DNA of 62,306 nt from Lachnospiraceae bacterium (GTDB taxonomy: Bacteria; Bacillota; Clostridia; Lachnospirales; Lachnospiraceae), in contig QXXL01000052.1 in assembly GCA_009911505.1 (NCBI GenBank), positions 1 to 62,306 on the forward strand, written 5' to 3'. How positions within the stretch are numbered: position 1 is the first letter of the stretch; each line of letters starts with the position of its first letter. The translations under genes were made by a program, and so were the position numbers. Positions 8,750 to 16,097 of this stretch are shown here, in pieces. The notes under the pieces are model-generated. The model had not been told where the DNA came from and made no database searches. It saw only the letters and a program-made list of their open reading frames with translations.

Positions 8750-8817
8750 AATCTCAAACCTTAAGCATCCTTGTATTCAATTATCTGATATTTGTCATGA
8801 AATAATACCTGTCTTTA

Positions 8818-9288
8818 TTATTCATATCCTTTACAGACATCTACCCACTCCAAAAATCCCGAATACTGTTCCAACTCCGGAATGGACAGCTCAATTGCGC
8901 TATTAGAGCTTCCACAAGCAGGAAAAACTGTTTCAAACCGCTTTAAAGACACATCCAGGTACACCTTCGCACCGTCCTTTACCGCAAATGGGCATACACC
9001 CCCCACTGCATGCCCAACCAGCCCCTCCACTTGCCCTGGGGATAACATCTTTGCTTTCGCGCCAAACTGCGCTTTATATTTGGGGTTGTCAATCCTTGCA
9101 TCCCCGGCAGCCACAACCAGCACTGCCCGTCCGTTTACCAAAAAGGAAAGCGTCTTTGCAATCCTTTGCGGTTCACAGTGCAATGCCCCTGCAGCAAGCT
9201 CTACTGTAGCGCTTGATACGTCAAATTCCTGGATACGCCCTTCTAACCCATAATCTTTAAAATATGCTTTTACTTTTTCAATTGACAT
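8818..9288 (-). CDS. YbaK/EbsC-type aminoacyl-tRNA deacylase
   Basis: 156-aa single-domain protein of the YbaK/ProX family, which hydrolyses mischarged aminoacyl-tRNAs (for YbaK, Cys-tRNA-Pro). Visible family features: AKTLSFLVNGRAVLVVAAGD with the conserved Lys near residue 45, GGVCPFAV and the C-terminal ACGSSNSAIELS. The frame can start at TTG 9294, but the ATG at 9286-9288 is better spaced from GGGGCGG. It follows the epimerase-like gene by 12 nt and is probably co-transcribed with it. Exact tRNA substrate cannot be read from sequence. Confidence 0.9.
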   Translation of the reverse strand: MSIEKVKAYFKDYGLEGRIQEFDVSSATVELAAGALHCEPQRIAKTLSFLVNGRAVLVVAAGDARIDNPKYKAQFGAKAKMLSPGQVEGLVGHAVGGVCPFAVKDGAKVYLDVSLKRFETVFPACGSSNSAIELSIPELEQYSGFLEWVDVCKGYE

Positions 9289-9300
9289 TTCCAACCGCCC

Positions 9301-10107
9301 CTATTCACATGGTTCAAATGAAAACCGATAATCCTTCGACTCCCCAGCGCCCAAAAACTGCACATATTTCTTTTCTAAAAGATTCGTGTTAGGAACCTGG
9401 GCCAGAGTTCCAGCATTCCACGGTTCAATACATAAAAACGGCGCGTCTTTTTTCACTGGGGTCCAAAACGCTACTGATAAATAGTCCGGAAAATCAAAAC
9501 GCACACCCTTTTTAGTTTCCCGGTGGACAAGCTTAACGGTACGGTGCTTTAAGCCTTCATATAAAAGGGCATCGTTATCAAACATCGGGTAATTAAGGTG
9601 CAGATCCGCTACGCCTTCGCCTTCAAACTGCAGCATATAATCTGTAAACTTTGCCCCCTCTTCCATTGGGCAGAAGAATGCCGGATGGCCGCCAATCAAA
9701 AACGGCATTTCGCTGGTGTCCTGATTTACCACCCCGTAAGTAACGGTAAGCGAAGGCCCGTCCAACCGGAATGTAACGGTAAACACGAATTCATATGGAT
9801 ACACTTTTTTCGTTTCTTCGTTTGCAGCCAGTTTTAGGACAACAAAATCCCCGCCCTGCTGTACTGCTTCAAACTCGTAATCCCTTGCAAACCCATGGCG
9901 CGGAAGCTTATATTCCTTTCCATATATTGCCACTGTATCAGCCACAGGCCCGACGTACGGAAAAAGTACTGGAGATGTCTTTGCCCAATAGGCCGGATCT
10001 CTTTGCCACAGATATTCTTTGCCGCCTGCCATCCGAAAGGACAACAGCTCTGCCCCAAGTGTTGTGCAGGCTGCTGATGCATATTCGTTTTGGATTGTAA
10101 TATTCAT
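9301..10107 (-). CDS. aldose 1-epimerase family protein
   Basis: 268-aa galactose-mutarotase-like protein that would interconvert sugar anomers in the cytoplasm. Family signs are the N-terminal LGAELLSF and YLWQRDPAYW blocks, the substrate region SPVLFPYVG and PRHGFARDYEF with the conserved His, HPAF, and CIEPW near the C terminus. It belongs to the YeaD/LacX-like subgroup rather than classical GalM. The frame is open to 10224; the ATG at 10105-10107 follows a GGGGG site. It may support sugar use by the secreted GH2 enzymes, but it is not linked to them in position. Confidence 0.88.
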   Translation of the reverse strand: MNITIQNEYASAACTTLGAELLSFRMAGGKEYLWQRDPAYWAKTSPVLFPYVGPVADTVAIYGKEYKLPRHGFARDYEFEAVQQGGDFVVLKLAANEETKKVYPYEFVFTVTFRLDGPSLTVTYGVVNQDTSEMPFLIGGHPAFFCPMEEGAKFTDYMLQFEGEGVADLHLNYPMFDNDALLYEGLKHRTVKLVHRETKKGVRFDFPDYLSVAFWTPVKKDAPFLCIEPWNAGTLAQVPNTNLLEKKYVQFLGAGESKDYRFSFEPCE

Positions 10108-10191
10108 TTCATCAATACCCCCTGTTTTGTATTTTTTATATTGTACCATATCTTTCCTGCCAAACAAAACTGTTTTCTCAAAAACATCATC

Positions 10192-10218
10192 AAAAAAACC
10201 CTGCCAAAACTGGCAGGG
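10192..10218 (-). terminator. terminator of the peptidoglycan-binding protein gene
   Basis: Perfect 8-bp stem CCCTGCCA (10199-10206) with TGGCAGGG (10211-10218), loop AAAC, and seven A on the plus strand that give a T-run in the minus transcript. Confidence 0.9.
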
Positions 10219-10251
10219 CCCCATTCGCTGTTACAACGGATGGCACATCCC

Positions 10252-11520
10252 TTAAAACAGCTCTGCAATCCGTGTTACTCCCACATAAATTTCCGAAATT
10301 TTATACCAGGTAGCGTAATCCACAACCCCCGTGACCGGAAGCCCGAAAATGGACTGGAACATCTCAACCGCCTCTGCAGTCCTTGGCCCATAAATACCGT
10401 CTGCCGCTATCACTGGAATCGCTGGATAAGCCCTTGCTATCCTCACAAGCTGCGACTGCATCTGCCGGACTTTTTCCCCCCTTGAGCCAATGGAAAGGTC
10501 TTCCCTTGGCCACGAAGACGGGATCCCGGCAATTTCATCAGCTTCATTCACATACATTTCGCTCCCATAATAATACCTTAATATTTCAATAAAGCTGTAC
10601 CCTTGATCCCCCAGATCTTTTGAACCCCACTGGCTCATCCAGTTCGGGCAGCTTACCCTCTGGCCGTCACAGTACTGTGTTAAAATCGGTTGTTTTACAT
10701 TTGGCCTGGAAAGGTAATTTTGGAAAATATCATCCACAATCCTGGATATATTCTGGAAGATATTCCTGCCGTATATCCATTTATGGTCGAATGCGGTAGA
10801 AGAAGTAATTGTAAAGTCATATCCTTTATTCCGGTACCACTCCGTATAAACCCGGTTCAGTGTAAATGACATAATAGCCAGTATATTCGCCCGCAATGTA
10901 GCATCCGGCCAGGTTGCATAAATTTCACTAGAAGCCACATTCTTGATATAGTCTTTATAAGTCACATAATAATCCCGTGCTGTACTGTCCGAGGGCGCGC
11001 CGTCATGGACTACAACATACTCAGGCACAACTACACGGCTTAATACAATTTCACCGCTTTCTTCTAATGGCTTTATCTCATCTTCCGGGATTTTCGGCGG
11101 AAAATTTCCGAACAATGTATTTGCCGGGATAACAATATTATCTACCGGGTTAATATCCGACTCCCTCGGTACAAGCCGCACCCTCTGAACGGCAGTTTCA
11201 CCAGGCAGCACCTGCACCCCCGACACATTCACAGGAATAAACCCCTCTGCCGTTACCTGGATAGTATATTCCGCATACGGCTGCTGTTCGGAAGGAGCCA
11301 TGCTGTATTCCAGCGGCGGTGTCCGAAGCCCCACCTGTCCCGTCTGCCCGGAAGAATTTGTTGTAACCTGTTCAATTTGCCTGTCCGGATCTCCCGTAAA
11401 AGAAATAGCTACCTTTGCATTTTCAATTGGCAGCCTGCCAGAAGGCGTTTCCACGTTAACCTGCAGGTTTCCTTCGTCTACTGTGTCATTCTGCAAATAC
11501 CTGATATTTTGTTTGGACAT
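10252..11520 (-). CDS. peptidoglycan-binding protein with carboxypeptidase-regulatory-like N-domain
   Basis: 422-aa protein. Residues ~15-125 form a beta-sandwich resembling carboxypeptidase regulatory domains (GNLQVNVETPSG, EYTIQVTAEGFIPVNVSG). Residues ~170-330 contain a central domain with YKDYIKNVASSEIYATWPD and AFDHKWIYGR, reminiscent of SpoIID/LytB-type proteins; this part is only tentatively assigned. Residues ~350-420 are a PG_binding_1 domain (SIGSRGEKVRQMQ, ADGIYGPRTAEAVEMFQ). There is no signal peptide or membrane segment, which is odd for a wall-binding protein and may mean a mother-cell or spore-coat role. Start ATG has GAGGG upstream. Monocistronic with its own terminator. Confidence 0.78.
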   Translation of the reverse strand: MSKQNIRYLQNDTVDEGNLQVNVETPSGRLPIENAKVAISFTGDPDRQIEQVTTNSSGQTGQVGLRTPPLEYSMAPSEQQPYAEYTIQVTAEGFIPVNVSGVQVLPGETAVQRVRLVPRESDINPVDNIVIPANTLFGNFPPKIPEDEIKPLEESGEIVLSRVVVPEYVVVHDGAPSDSTARDYYVTYKDYIKNVASSEIYATWPDATLRANILAIMSFTLNRVYTEWYRNKGYDFTITSSTAFDHKWIYGRNIFQNISRIVDDIFQNYLSRPNVKQPILTQYCDGQRVSCPNWMSQWGSKDLGDQGYSFIEILRYYYGSEMYVNEADEIAGIPSSWPREDLSIGSRGEKVRQMQSQLVRIARAYPAIPVIAADGIYGPRTAEAVEMFQSIFGLPVTGVVDYATWYKISEIYVGVTRIAELF

Positions 11521-11604
11521 AAAAATCCCTCGTATTGCTTTTGCTTACAGTATATGCACCAAATACAAAGATGTTCGCCGCAAGTTAAGATAATTATTCG
11601 AAAC

Positions 11605-11850
11605 ATAAGAAAAGCGGCATCAAATCCTTCCGATTCAATGCCGCCTTTAAACTATGCTGTCCATTGGATTTTACCTCCATTTTTATTTTCCATTACCAAC
11701 TCCATGAAATACGTCTCTCAATTCATTATTCCCTAAAGCTGTTCTCTGGAATCTGTTGCCCTTTTTAGAAAGGGTCTGTTAAGGTATTACTTTAATTTAC
11801 TGGTGGTCTGTACCTCCTTTGCTTAGATTTTATTGTTACTTGTTTTTGAT
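11605..11850 (-). ncRNA. candidate small RNA or attenuated leader
   Basis: A consensus promoter (11857-11885) and a strong terminator hairpin (11611-11648 with TTTTCTT) bracket about 245 nt with no long reading frame. Inside are a small hairpin CCCTTT/AAAGGG, an SD-like GGAGGT not followed by a start codon, and a 13-codon ORF (11652-11693, starts MENKNGGK) that overlaps the terminator approach. I do not recognise it as 6S, SRP, tmRNA, RNase P or a known riboswitch. It ends 90 nt upstream of the 10252-11520 gene, so it could instead be that gene's attenuated leader. Confidence 0.5.
11611..11648 (-). terminator. terminator of the candidate small RNA
   Basis: GCGGCAT/ATGCCGC stem with flanking A/T pairs; the minus transcript ends in TTTTCTT. 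Confidence 0.8.
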
Positions 11851-11856
11851 AAGTTA

Positions 11857-11885
11857 ATTCTATCTGATAATTCTGCCTTTGTCAA
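11857..11885 (-). promoter_or_regulatory. consensus promoter of the candidate small RNA
   Basis: On the minus strand TTGACA (11885-11880), 17-nt spacer and TAGAAT (11862-11857). About 35 nt upstream of the -35 box lies a 17-bp palindrome TAATCAAA-C-TTTGATTA (11921-11937), a possible operator. Confidence 0.8.
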
Positions 11886-11982
11886 TATATTTTTTCAATT
11901 TCATTTATAAGTAATTATTATAATCAAACTTTGATTAATTATAAAAATACTATTCCGACTTTTTTACCCAATTACTATATAT

Positions 11983-12010
11983 CAAAAAAAACGAACCTCA
12001 TCTGAGATTC
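11983..12010 (-). terminator. terminator-like hairpin downstream of the tRNA fragment
   Basis: GAACCTCA (11993-12000) pairs with TGAGATTC (12003-12010) with one wobble, followed on the minus strand by eight T. It closes the region 12012-12204, which has a possible weak promoter (TTGCGG, 18-nt spacer, TATAAT) but no convincing gene. Confidence 0.6.
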
Positions 12011-12021
12011 ATTTTGAGAAG

Positions 12022-12041
12022 GATAGACGGGGCTTAAACCC
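12022..12041 (-). repeat. tRNA-Gly 3'-end fragment (attachment-site-like)
   Basis: This 20-nt block matches the T-arm and acceptor end of the neighbouring tRNA-Gly (12252-12271) at 18 of 20 positions, in the same orientation. It lies 230 nt beyond the 3' end of the tRNA. It is either a decayed tandem tRNA or the far att site left by an integrative element that has since been lost; no integrase is present. Confidence 0.65.
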
Positions 12042-12204
12042 TTCTGCCATAACCTCTGAAAATACGAAAAGGAGCATGGGGCATCTTTTGTTCTGATTAT
12101 TTAATAAATACATCCCCTGCAATACAGAAAATAAAATCACAAAAAAGATATAGAGAATATAGTCTATATGAACCTCAGCCATTATAACCTGAGCAAAAAG
12201 AAAT

Positions 12205-12235
12205 CCGCAAACCCTTTAAAACCAAGGGATTGCGG
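12205..12235 (-). terminator. terminator of tRNA-Gly
   Basis: CCGCAAACCCTT pairs with AAGGGATTGCGG with one internal mismatch; the minus transcript continues ATTTCTTTTTG. Confidence 0.8.
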
Positions 12236-12248
12236 TTCTTAACCTAAG

Positions 12249-12321
12249 AGCGATAGACGGGGCTCGAACCCGCGGTCTCGACCTTGGCAAGGTCGCGCGT
12301 TACCAACTACGCCACTATCGC
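12249..12321 (-). tRNA. tRNA-Gly (anticodon GCC)
   Basis: 73-nt tRNA on the minus strand. Acceptor GCGATAG pairs with CTATCGC plus discriminator T; anticodon stem CGACC/GGTCG encloses TTGCCAA with anticodon GCC, which reads GGC and GGU. The T-arm has GGTTCGAG. The 3' CCA is not encoded (CTT follows). It has a consensus promoter and its own terminator, so it is transcribed alone. Confidence 0.96.
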
Positions 12322-12366
12322 ATTTATTATGTTCTGTGCTTTTTATTTCCCTCAAGCACAATACAT

Positions 12367-12395
12367 ATGATACACTACGAATTGTCTTTTGTCAA
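12367..12395 (-). promoter_or_regulatory. promoter of tRNA-Gly
   Basis: On the minus strand TTGACA (12395-12390), 17-nt spacer, TATCAT (12372-12367), about 45 nt before the tRNA. Confidence 0.85.
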
Positions 12396-12450
12396 CATTT
12401 TTTTTGAAAAATTTTAAAAAAATTTTTATGTGCCTAAAAAGCCCATAAAA

Positions 12451-13020
12451 TCAAGGCATAAAGCGGTATCCCACCCCATACACTGTCTCTATCTGCCCCG
12501 CCCCTGCTGAAAGTTTTTTGCGGATTTGTTTGATATAATTATCCACATTCCGGTCATATCCCTCATACAAATCCACAAATGCCCCAGCCAACAGCTCATC
12601 CCTCGTAAATACCTTGCCAGGCTGCTGTGCCATAAGCGAAAGGAGCTTATATTCGTTAGGTGTAAAATGCGTATCCTCCGGCAATTTACCCGTATTACGC
12701 CCCTTTCTTGTGCCTGCCCCCAAAATCCTTAAAATCCTGGCCGCGGCAACTTCCGGGCTGACAGGATATATTAAATAATCCTCCGCACCAGCTTGAAATG
12801 CCTCAAGAACCCTTTTTTCGCGCCCATCTTTTGACACAACAACAAATGGGATGTCTCCATAGGCGCCCTGCATGTCCCACCCAAGCGGAAAATCTGTCAC
12901 CACAAGGCGGATGTCTTTTGACTCCGCTTCTTTTTCGTAAAGGGATACGCCGTTTTTTGCGCAAATTTTTTTTAGTTTAATTACCCACTCCGCTTCCTGC
13001 CCCTGTATTAAAACATCCAT
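12451..13020 (-). CDS. OmpR/PhoB-type regulator with degenerate receiver
   Basis: 189-aa protein. The C-terminal ~95 residues are a typical winged helix (FTPNEYKLLSLMAQQPGKVF, DNYIKQIRKKL, VYGVGYRF). The N-terminal ~95 residues keep the receiver fold (LVVTDFPL, GAEDYLIYPVSPE) but lack the acidic pair at the first strand and have Tyr-Pro where the conserved Lys-Pro would be, and the domain is about 20 residues short. It is therefore probably not phosphorylated in the normal way. No histidine kinase gene is next to it. It follows the NlpC/P60 gene and its terminator, so it is likely transcribed independently. Target genes unknown. Confidence 0.87.
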   Translation of the reverse strand: MDVLIQGQEAEWVIKLKKICAKNGVSLYEKEAESKDIRLVVTDFPLGWDMQGAYGDIPFVVVSKDGREKRVLEAFQAGAEDYLIYPVSPEVAAARILRILGAGTRKGRNTGKLPEDTHFTPNEYKLLSLMAQQPGKVFTRDELLAGAFVDLYEGYDRNVDNYIKQIRKKLSAGAGQIETVYGVGYRFMP

Positions 13021-13042
13021 GTAAAATCACCTGCCAGCTAAA

Positions 13043-13068
13043 AAGCCCTGCGATATGCCGCAGGGCTT
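13043..13068 (-). terminator. terminator of the NlpC/P60 gene
   Basis: Perfect 10-bp stem AAGCCCTGCG/CGCAGGGCTT with a 6-nt loop; the minus transcript then reads TTTTTAGC. Confidence 0.9.
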
Positions 13069-13103
13069 CCCTTTATCCATAGTATAGCCATTTTCTTTTC
13101 CTG

Positions 13104-14372
13104 TTATACAATCCTCCTGACAGACAGTATTGGCCGGTAGCTTGCATTTGACACTTTAATCCCCGTTTTTGCGGAGCTTGCATGGACAATCTGCCCGTTA
13201 CCAATATAAATGCCGATATGGCCAGAATAAGATACCAAATCGCCTGGTTTTGCGTTACCAAGGCCTCCCACATCTGTCCCGCACTGTCCCTGCTCACCAG
13301 AAGTACGTGGCAGGCTGATGCCAAAATTCTGGTACACACTCATGACAAAGCCAGAGCAGTCAGCGCCATTTGTCAGGCTTGTTCCGCCATACACATACGG
13401 GTTCCCCACAAACTGCAGCGCAAAATTAGCAATCTGCTGCCCCAGGCCCGAGGATTCCTGTGCGCCCCCGCCTGTTCCCGGTTTTTGCTGACCCCCACTG
13501 TTCCCACGGTTTGTTTGTGCAGAAGAATTTGCAGCATTAGAGTTTTCCTGCAATGGCCTTTTTGCCAACGCTTCTGCTTCGGCCTGTGCCCTTGCTGCCG
13601 CTTCCGCCGCTAACCGTTCTTCCTCTTCACGCCTAAGCCTCGCTTCCTCTTCCTCACGCGACTCCGCTACCGGATGAACCGTATACACATCCACATAATC
13701 CGCAGACACATAGCCCTGTTGAGCTCCGGCATCCACCTTCAGCCAGCCTTCGAGCTCTTGTTCTACCTGCACTACCTCTTCCTGCGGCAAAAGCCTGATA
13801 ATCCCGGATTCCGTAGTTGCTTCTTCCCGGAGCCTGAGGGCATCCGCCTCTACCTTTGCCTGGCGCACCCCTACTTCCTCAGCCTTGGCAGCGCCTTCCT
13901 CACCACGCAGTGCATACTCTGCCTTTATATATCCCTCCACGCTTCCAGAAGTGATTTTTAACCATCCGCCTTCTTCTTCGCCAATAATTTCACCCACGGA
14001 ATCACGGTACAGCTTACCAACGACTTCGCCTTCCATATCTGGCTGGTTCCTGACATTGAGATAAGAATCTACCTGTGCAACCGCAAGCTCCGGCGTTTCT
14101 TCCTCCAGCAACTCAGGAAGCTCTTCCCCGGCTGCCAAAGCATTAGAAAATTCCTCTACTTTCTGCTCCATGGCGTCCATTGCCGCTGCCGTTGCCCCGA
14201 TATGTACGGTCTGGCCCTCCTGTCTGGTAACCTGACTCTGCTGCTCTATAGCCAAATCCTTCATAACCACCTGATCCTTAGATTCACCGGCAACCGCCGT
14301 CGTCGTATTTGCTGTCGCAATAAATGCAGCCGTAATACAAAGGCCTGCAAGTTTCCTGCTTCTTTGTTTCAT
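13104..14372 (-). CDS. secreted SH3b/NlpC-P60 peptidoglycan hydrolase
   Basis: 422-aa exported cell-wall hydrolase, predicted gamma-D-glutamyl endopeptidase. Signal peptide ~1-29 (AGLCITAAFIATANTTTAVAG). Two bacterial SH3 domains (~98-160, starting YLNVRNQPD, and ~165-230, with DALRLREEATTESGIIRLL). An Ala/Glu/Arg coiled-coil linker (~235-270) and a Gly/Ser/Gln-rich stretch lead to the NlpC/P60 domain (~305-422) with catalytic Cys ~339 in GADCSGFV, His in GHIGIYIG, and the third polar residue in IVHASS. Alone in its operon, with a terminator. The SH3 domains would target the wall. Typical of clostridial autolysins involved in cell separation. Confidence 0.95.
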   Translation of the reverse strand: MKQRSRKLAGLCITAAFIATANTTTAVAGESKDQVVMKDLAIEQQSQVTRQEGQTVHIGATAAAMDAMEQKVEEFSNALAAGEELPELLEEETPELAVAQVDSYLNVRNQPDMEGEVVGKLYRDSVGEIIGEEEGGWLKITSGSVEGYIKAEYALRGEEGAAKAEEVGVRQAKVEADALRLREEATTESGIIRLLPQEEVVQVEQELEGWLKVDAGAQQGYVSADYVDVYTVHPVAESREEEEARLRREEEERLAAEAAARAQAEAEALAKRPLQENSNAANSSAQTNRGNSGGQQKPGTGGGAQESSGLGQQIANFALQFVGNPYVYGGTSLTNGADCSGFVMSVYQNFGISLPRTSGEQGQCGTDVGGLGNAKPGDLVSYSGHIGIYIGNGQIVHASSAKTGIKVSNASYRPILSVRRIV

Positions 14373-14460
14373 GTGTTTTGTTCTCCTCTCTGAATATGTT
14401 ACGATTTTATTACATAAATGTGACCAAAATATATGTTTTTTAATAGCAATTTCTGGAAAT

Positions 14461-14487
14461 AAAAAAACACAGGCATAAAAGCCTGTG
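14461..14487 (-). terminator. terminator of corA
   Basis: CACAGGC (14468-14474) pairs with GCCTGTG (14481-14487); seven T follow in the minus transcript. Confidence 0.9.
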
Positions 14488-14492
14488 ATCCG

Positions 14493-15437
14493 TTATAACA
14501 TCTTCCGTTTCTTAAGCACCAGAAGCGCTAGCACGCAAATCGCGCCCGTCATCACACAAATAATTGCAAACCCATGCGGTGTCTCTGACAACGGCATCCA
14601 CTTCCCGCTCACATTCATGCCGTAGATCCCCGATATAATCGTAGGAATTGCCATCACCAGCGTAATCGACGTCAAAAATTTCATAACATTATTCAGACGG
14701 TTATTAATAATAGTAGAAACCAATTCCCTGGCACCATGGATAATATCCCGGTAAATATTCGTCATTTCAATTGCCTGGCGGTTCTCCACGATTACATCAT
14801 CCAAAAGTTCCTTGTCTTCCGGATACTGCTTAATCCTTTCATAGCGTGTCAAGCGATCCAGCACAACCTTATTGGCGCTCAGCGAAGTCGCAAAATAAAC
14901 CAGGTTTGTCTCAAGCTCATGCAAATTAATTAAATCCTTATCCTCTGTGGTTTCCGTCCCGACCCTTTTTTCGATTTCACTCCTTTTTTTATCGATCACA
15001 CGCAAAAGCGCCTGATATAAATTTGTCGTGCGCAATAAAATCTGATACACAAACCTCATTTTCTTTTTGGTGGAAAATCCCCTCATCCGGTTATTATAGA
15101 AATAGTTCAAAATCACCGTATCCTCGCCGCATACCGTAAGAATTGCATCCTGCACCAAAAGGATACCAAGTGGGATCGTCGTGTAAGCCCTCTGGTCATT
15201 GCGGATTTCCTCAAGCGGGATATCCACAAGGATCAGCGTATAACCGTCTTCAATCTGTACACGGGAGCTCTCCTCTTCATCCAGGGCAGCCCGCAGATCC
15301 GCAATATCTATCTCATAATACTCCGCTGCTTCCGTCAATTCATCCATATTCGGCGAAATCAGATTCACCCAGACATCCGGCTCAAATGCCTCCTTCTGCG
15401 AAAGGATTCCGTTATCTGTCTTGTAAATTGTCCTCAT
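14493..15437 (-). CDS. corA: CorA-family magnesium/divalent-metal transporter
   Basis: 314-aa channel-type transporter. A long acidic N-terminal cytoplasmic domain (~1-240) leads to two C-terminal membrane segments (~253-272 and ~288-308), with the family GMN pore motif in SGIYGMNVSG after the first. CorA proteins form pentamers that move Mg2+, Co2+ or related ions down the gradient. Start ATG has GGAGGCGGG upstream. It is divergent from a DtxR/MntR-type metal regulator gene, which hints that metal supply may control it, though no operator was confirmed. It is in the short CorA subgroup common in Firmicutes. Confidence 0.93.
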   Translation of the reverse strand: MRTIYKTDNGILSQKEAFEPDVWVNLISPNMDELTEAAEYYEIDIADLRAALDEEESSRVQIEDGYTLILVDIPLEEIRNDQRAYTTIPLGILLVQDAILTVCGEDTVILNYFYNNRMRGFSTKKKMRFVYQILLRTTNLYQALLRVIDKKRSEIEKRVGTETTEDKDLINLHELETNLVYFATSLSANKVVLDRLTRYERIKQYPEDKELLDDVIVENRQAIEMTNIYRDIIHGARELVSTIINNRLNNVMKFLTSITLVMAIPTIISGIYGMNVSGKWMPLSETPHGFAIICVMTGAICVLALLVLKKRKML

Positions 15438-15589
15438 ATCCCGCCTCCGTTCTTATGATGTCTTTTTTATTATAGCACACCCGTTTTAAAATGAATACCG
15501 TAAATTGTGGTTCATCGTTCCCTTTTCAAATAAAATATGCTACAATAGCTTACAGCCTTTATTCTACGCAAATCAATTGGAGGTACAAT

Positions 15590-15970
15590 ATGACAATCAA
15601 CAAATCCGCCGAAGATTACCTGGAAACAATCCTTATTTTAAGCAAACGGCTCCCTGTAGTGCGTTCCGTCGATATCGCGTCTGAAATGAACTTCAAAAAA
15701 TCCAGCATCAGCGTCGCCATGAAACACCTAAGGGAAAACGGATGCATTATAGTCAACGAATCCGGCTTCATATACTTAACTGAAAAAGGGCACGCTATTG
15801 CAGACATGATATATGAACGCCATACTTTTCTGGCCGGCTGGCTTATGGCCCTTGGCATTGACGAAACAACTGCCACTGCAGATGCCTGCCGTATGGAACA
15901 TGTCATCAGCCCCAAAAGCTTTGCCGCCATCAAAAAATACGTCACTGAGTCCGGTATCAAATACCCGTAA
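15590..15970 (+). CDS. DtxR/MntR-family metal-dependent repressor
   Basis: 126-aa regulator: winged helix (~1-65) and metal-binding dimerisation domain (~66-126); no C-terminal SH3-like domain. Ligand positions look mixed: Asp in SAEDYLETI matches MntR Asp8, His in YERHTFL is shared, and ACRMEHVIS matches the DtxR Cys102-Glu105-His106 pattern rather than the MntR Glu99 pattern. It should repress metal uptake genes when loaded with Mn2+ or Fe2+. The frame opens at 15491, but ATG 15590 follows TTGGAGG. Convergent with the symporter gene; divergent from corA. Confidence 0.9.
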   Translation: MTINKSAEDYLETILILSKRLPVVRSVDIASEMNFKKSSISVAMKHLRENGCIIVNESGFIYLTEKGHAIADMIYERHTFLAGWLMALGIDETTATADACRMEHVISPKSFAAIKKYVTESGIKYP

Positions 15971-16010
15971 AGCCGCCCTTTTAGCCGGCGTCTCCATAAT
16001 ACGCCAAAAA

Positions 16011-16048
16011 CAGGCAGAAGCTCTTGCTTTTTCAAGCCAAAGCGCCTG
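16011..16048. terminator. bidirectional terminator between regulator and symporter genes
   Basis: CAGGCAGAAGCTCTTG (16011-16026) pairs imperfectly with CAAGCCAAAGCGCCTG (16033-16048). T-runs follow on both strands. Confidence 0.8.
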
Positions 16049-16097
16049 CCCGTTTTTATTTTCTGCACGATTACTTCTGCCTATGTAGCAAACACCC

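Noticed and set aside
11652..11693. 13-codon ORF MENKNGGK inside the candidate small RNA as a peptide gene
   Set aside because: A ribosome site is only partial (TGGAG) and length is too small to judge; kept as part of the RNA finding, not as a CDS.
12009..12113. 34-codon ORF starting MYLLNNQ in the tRNA-fragment region
   Set aside because: Its end is the translation of the tRNA T-arm fragment (GFKPRLS), the GGGG before ATG leaves no spacing for a ribosome site, and no family resemblance is seen.
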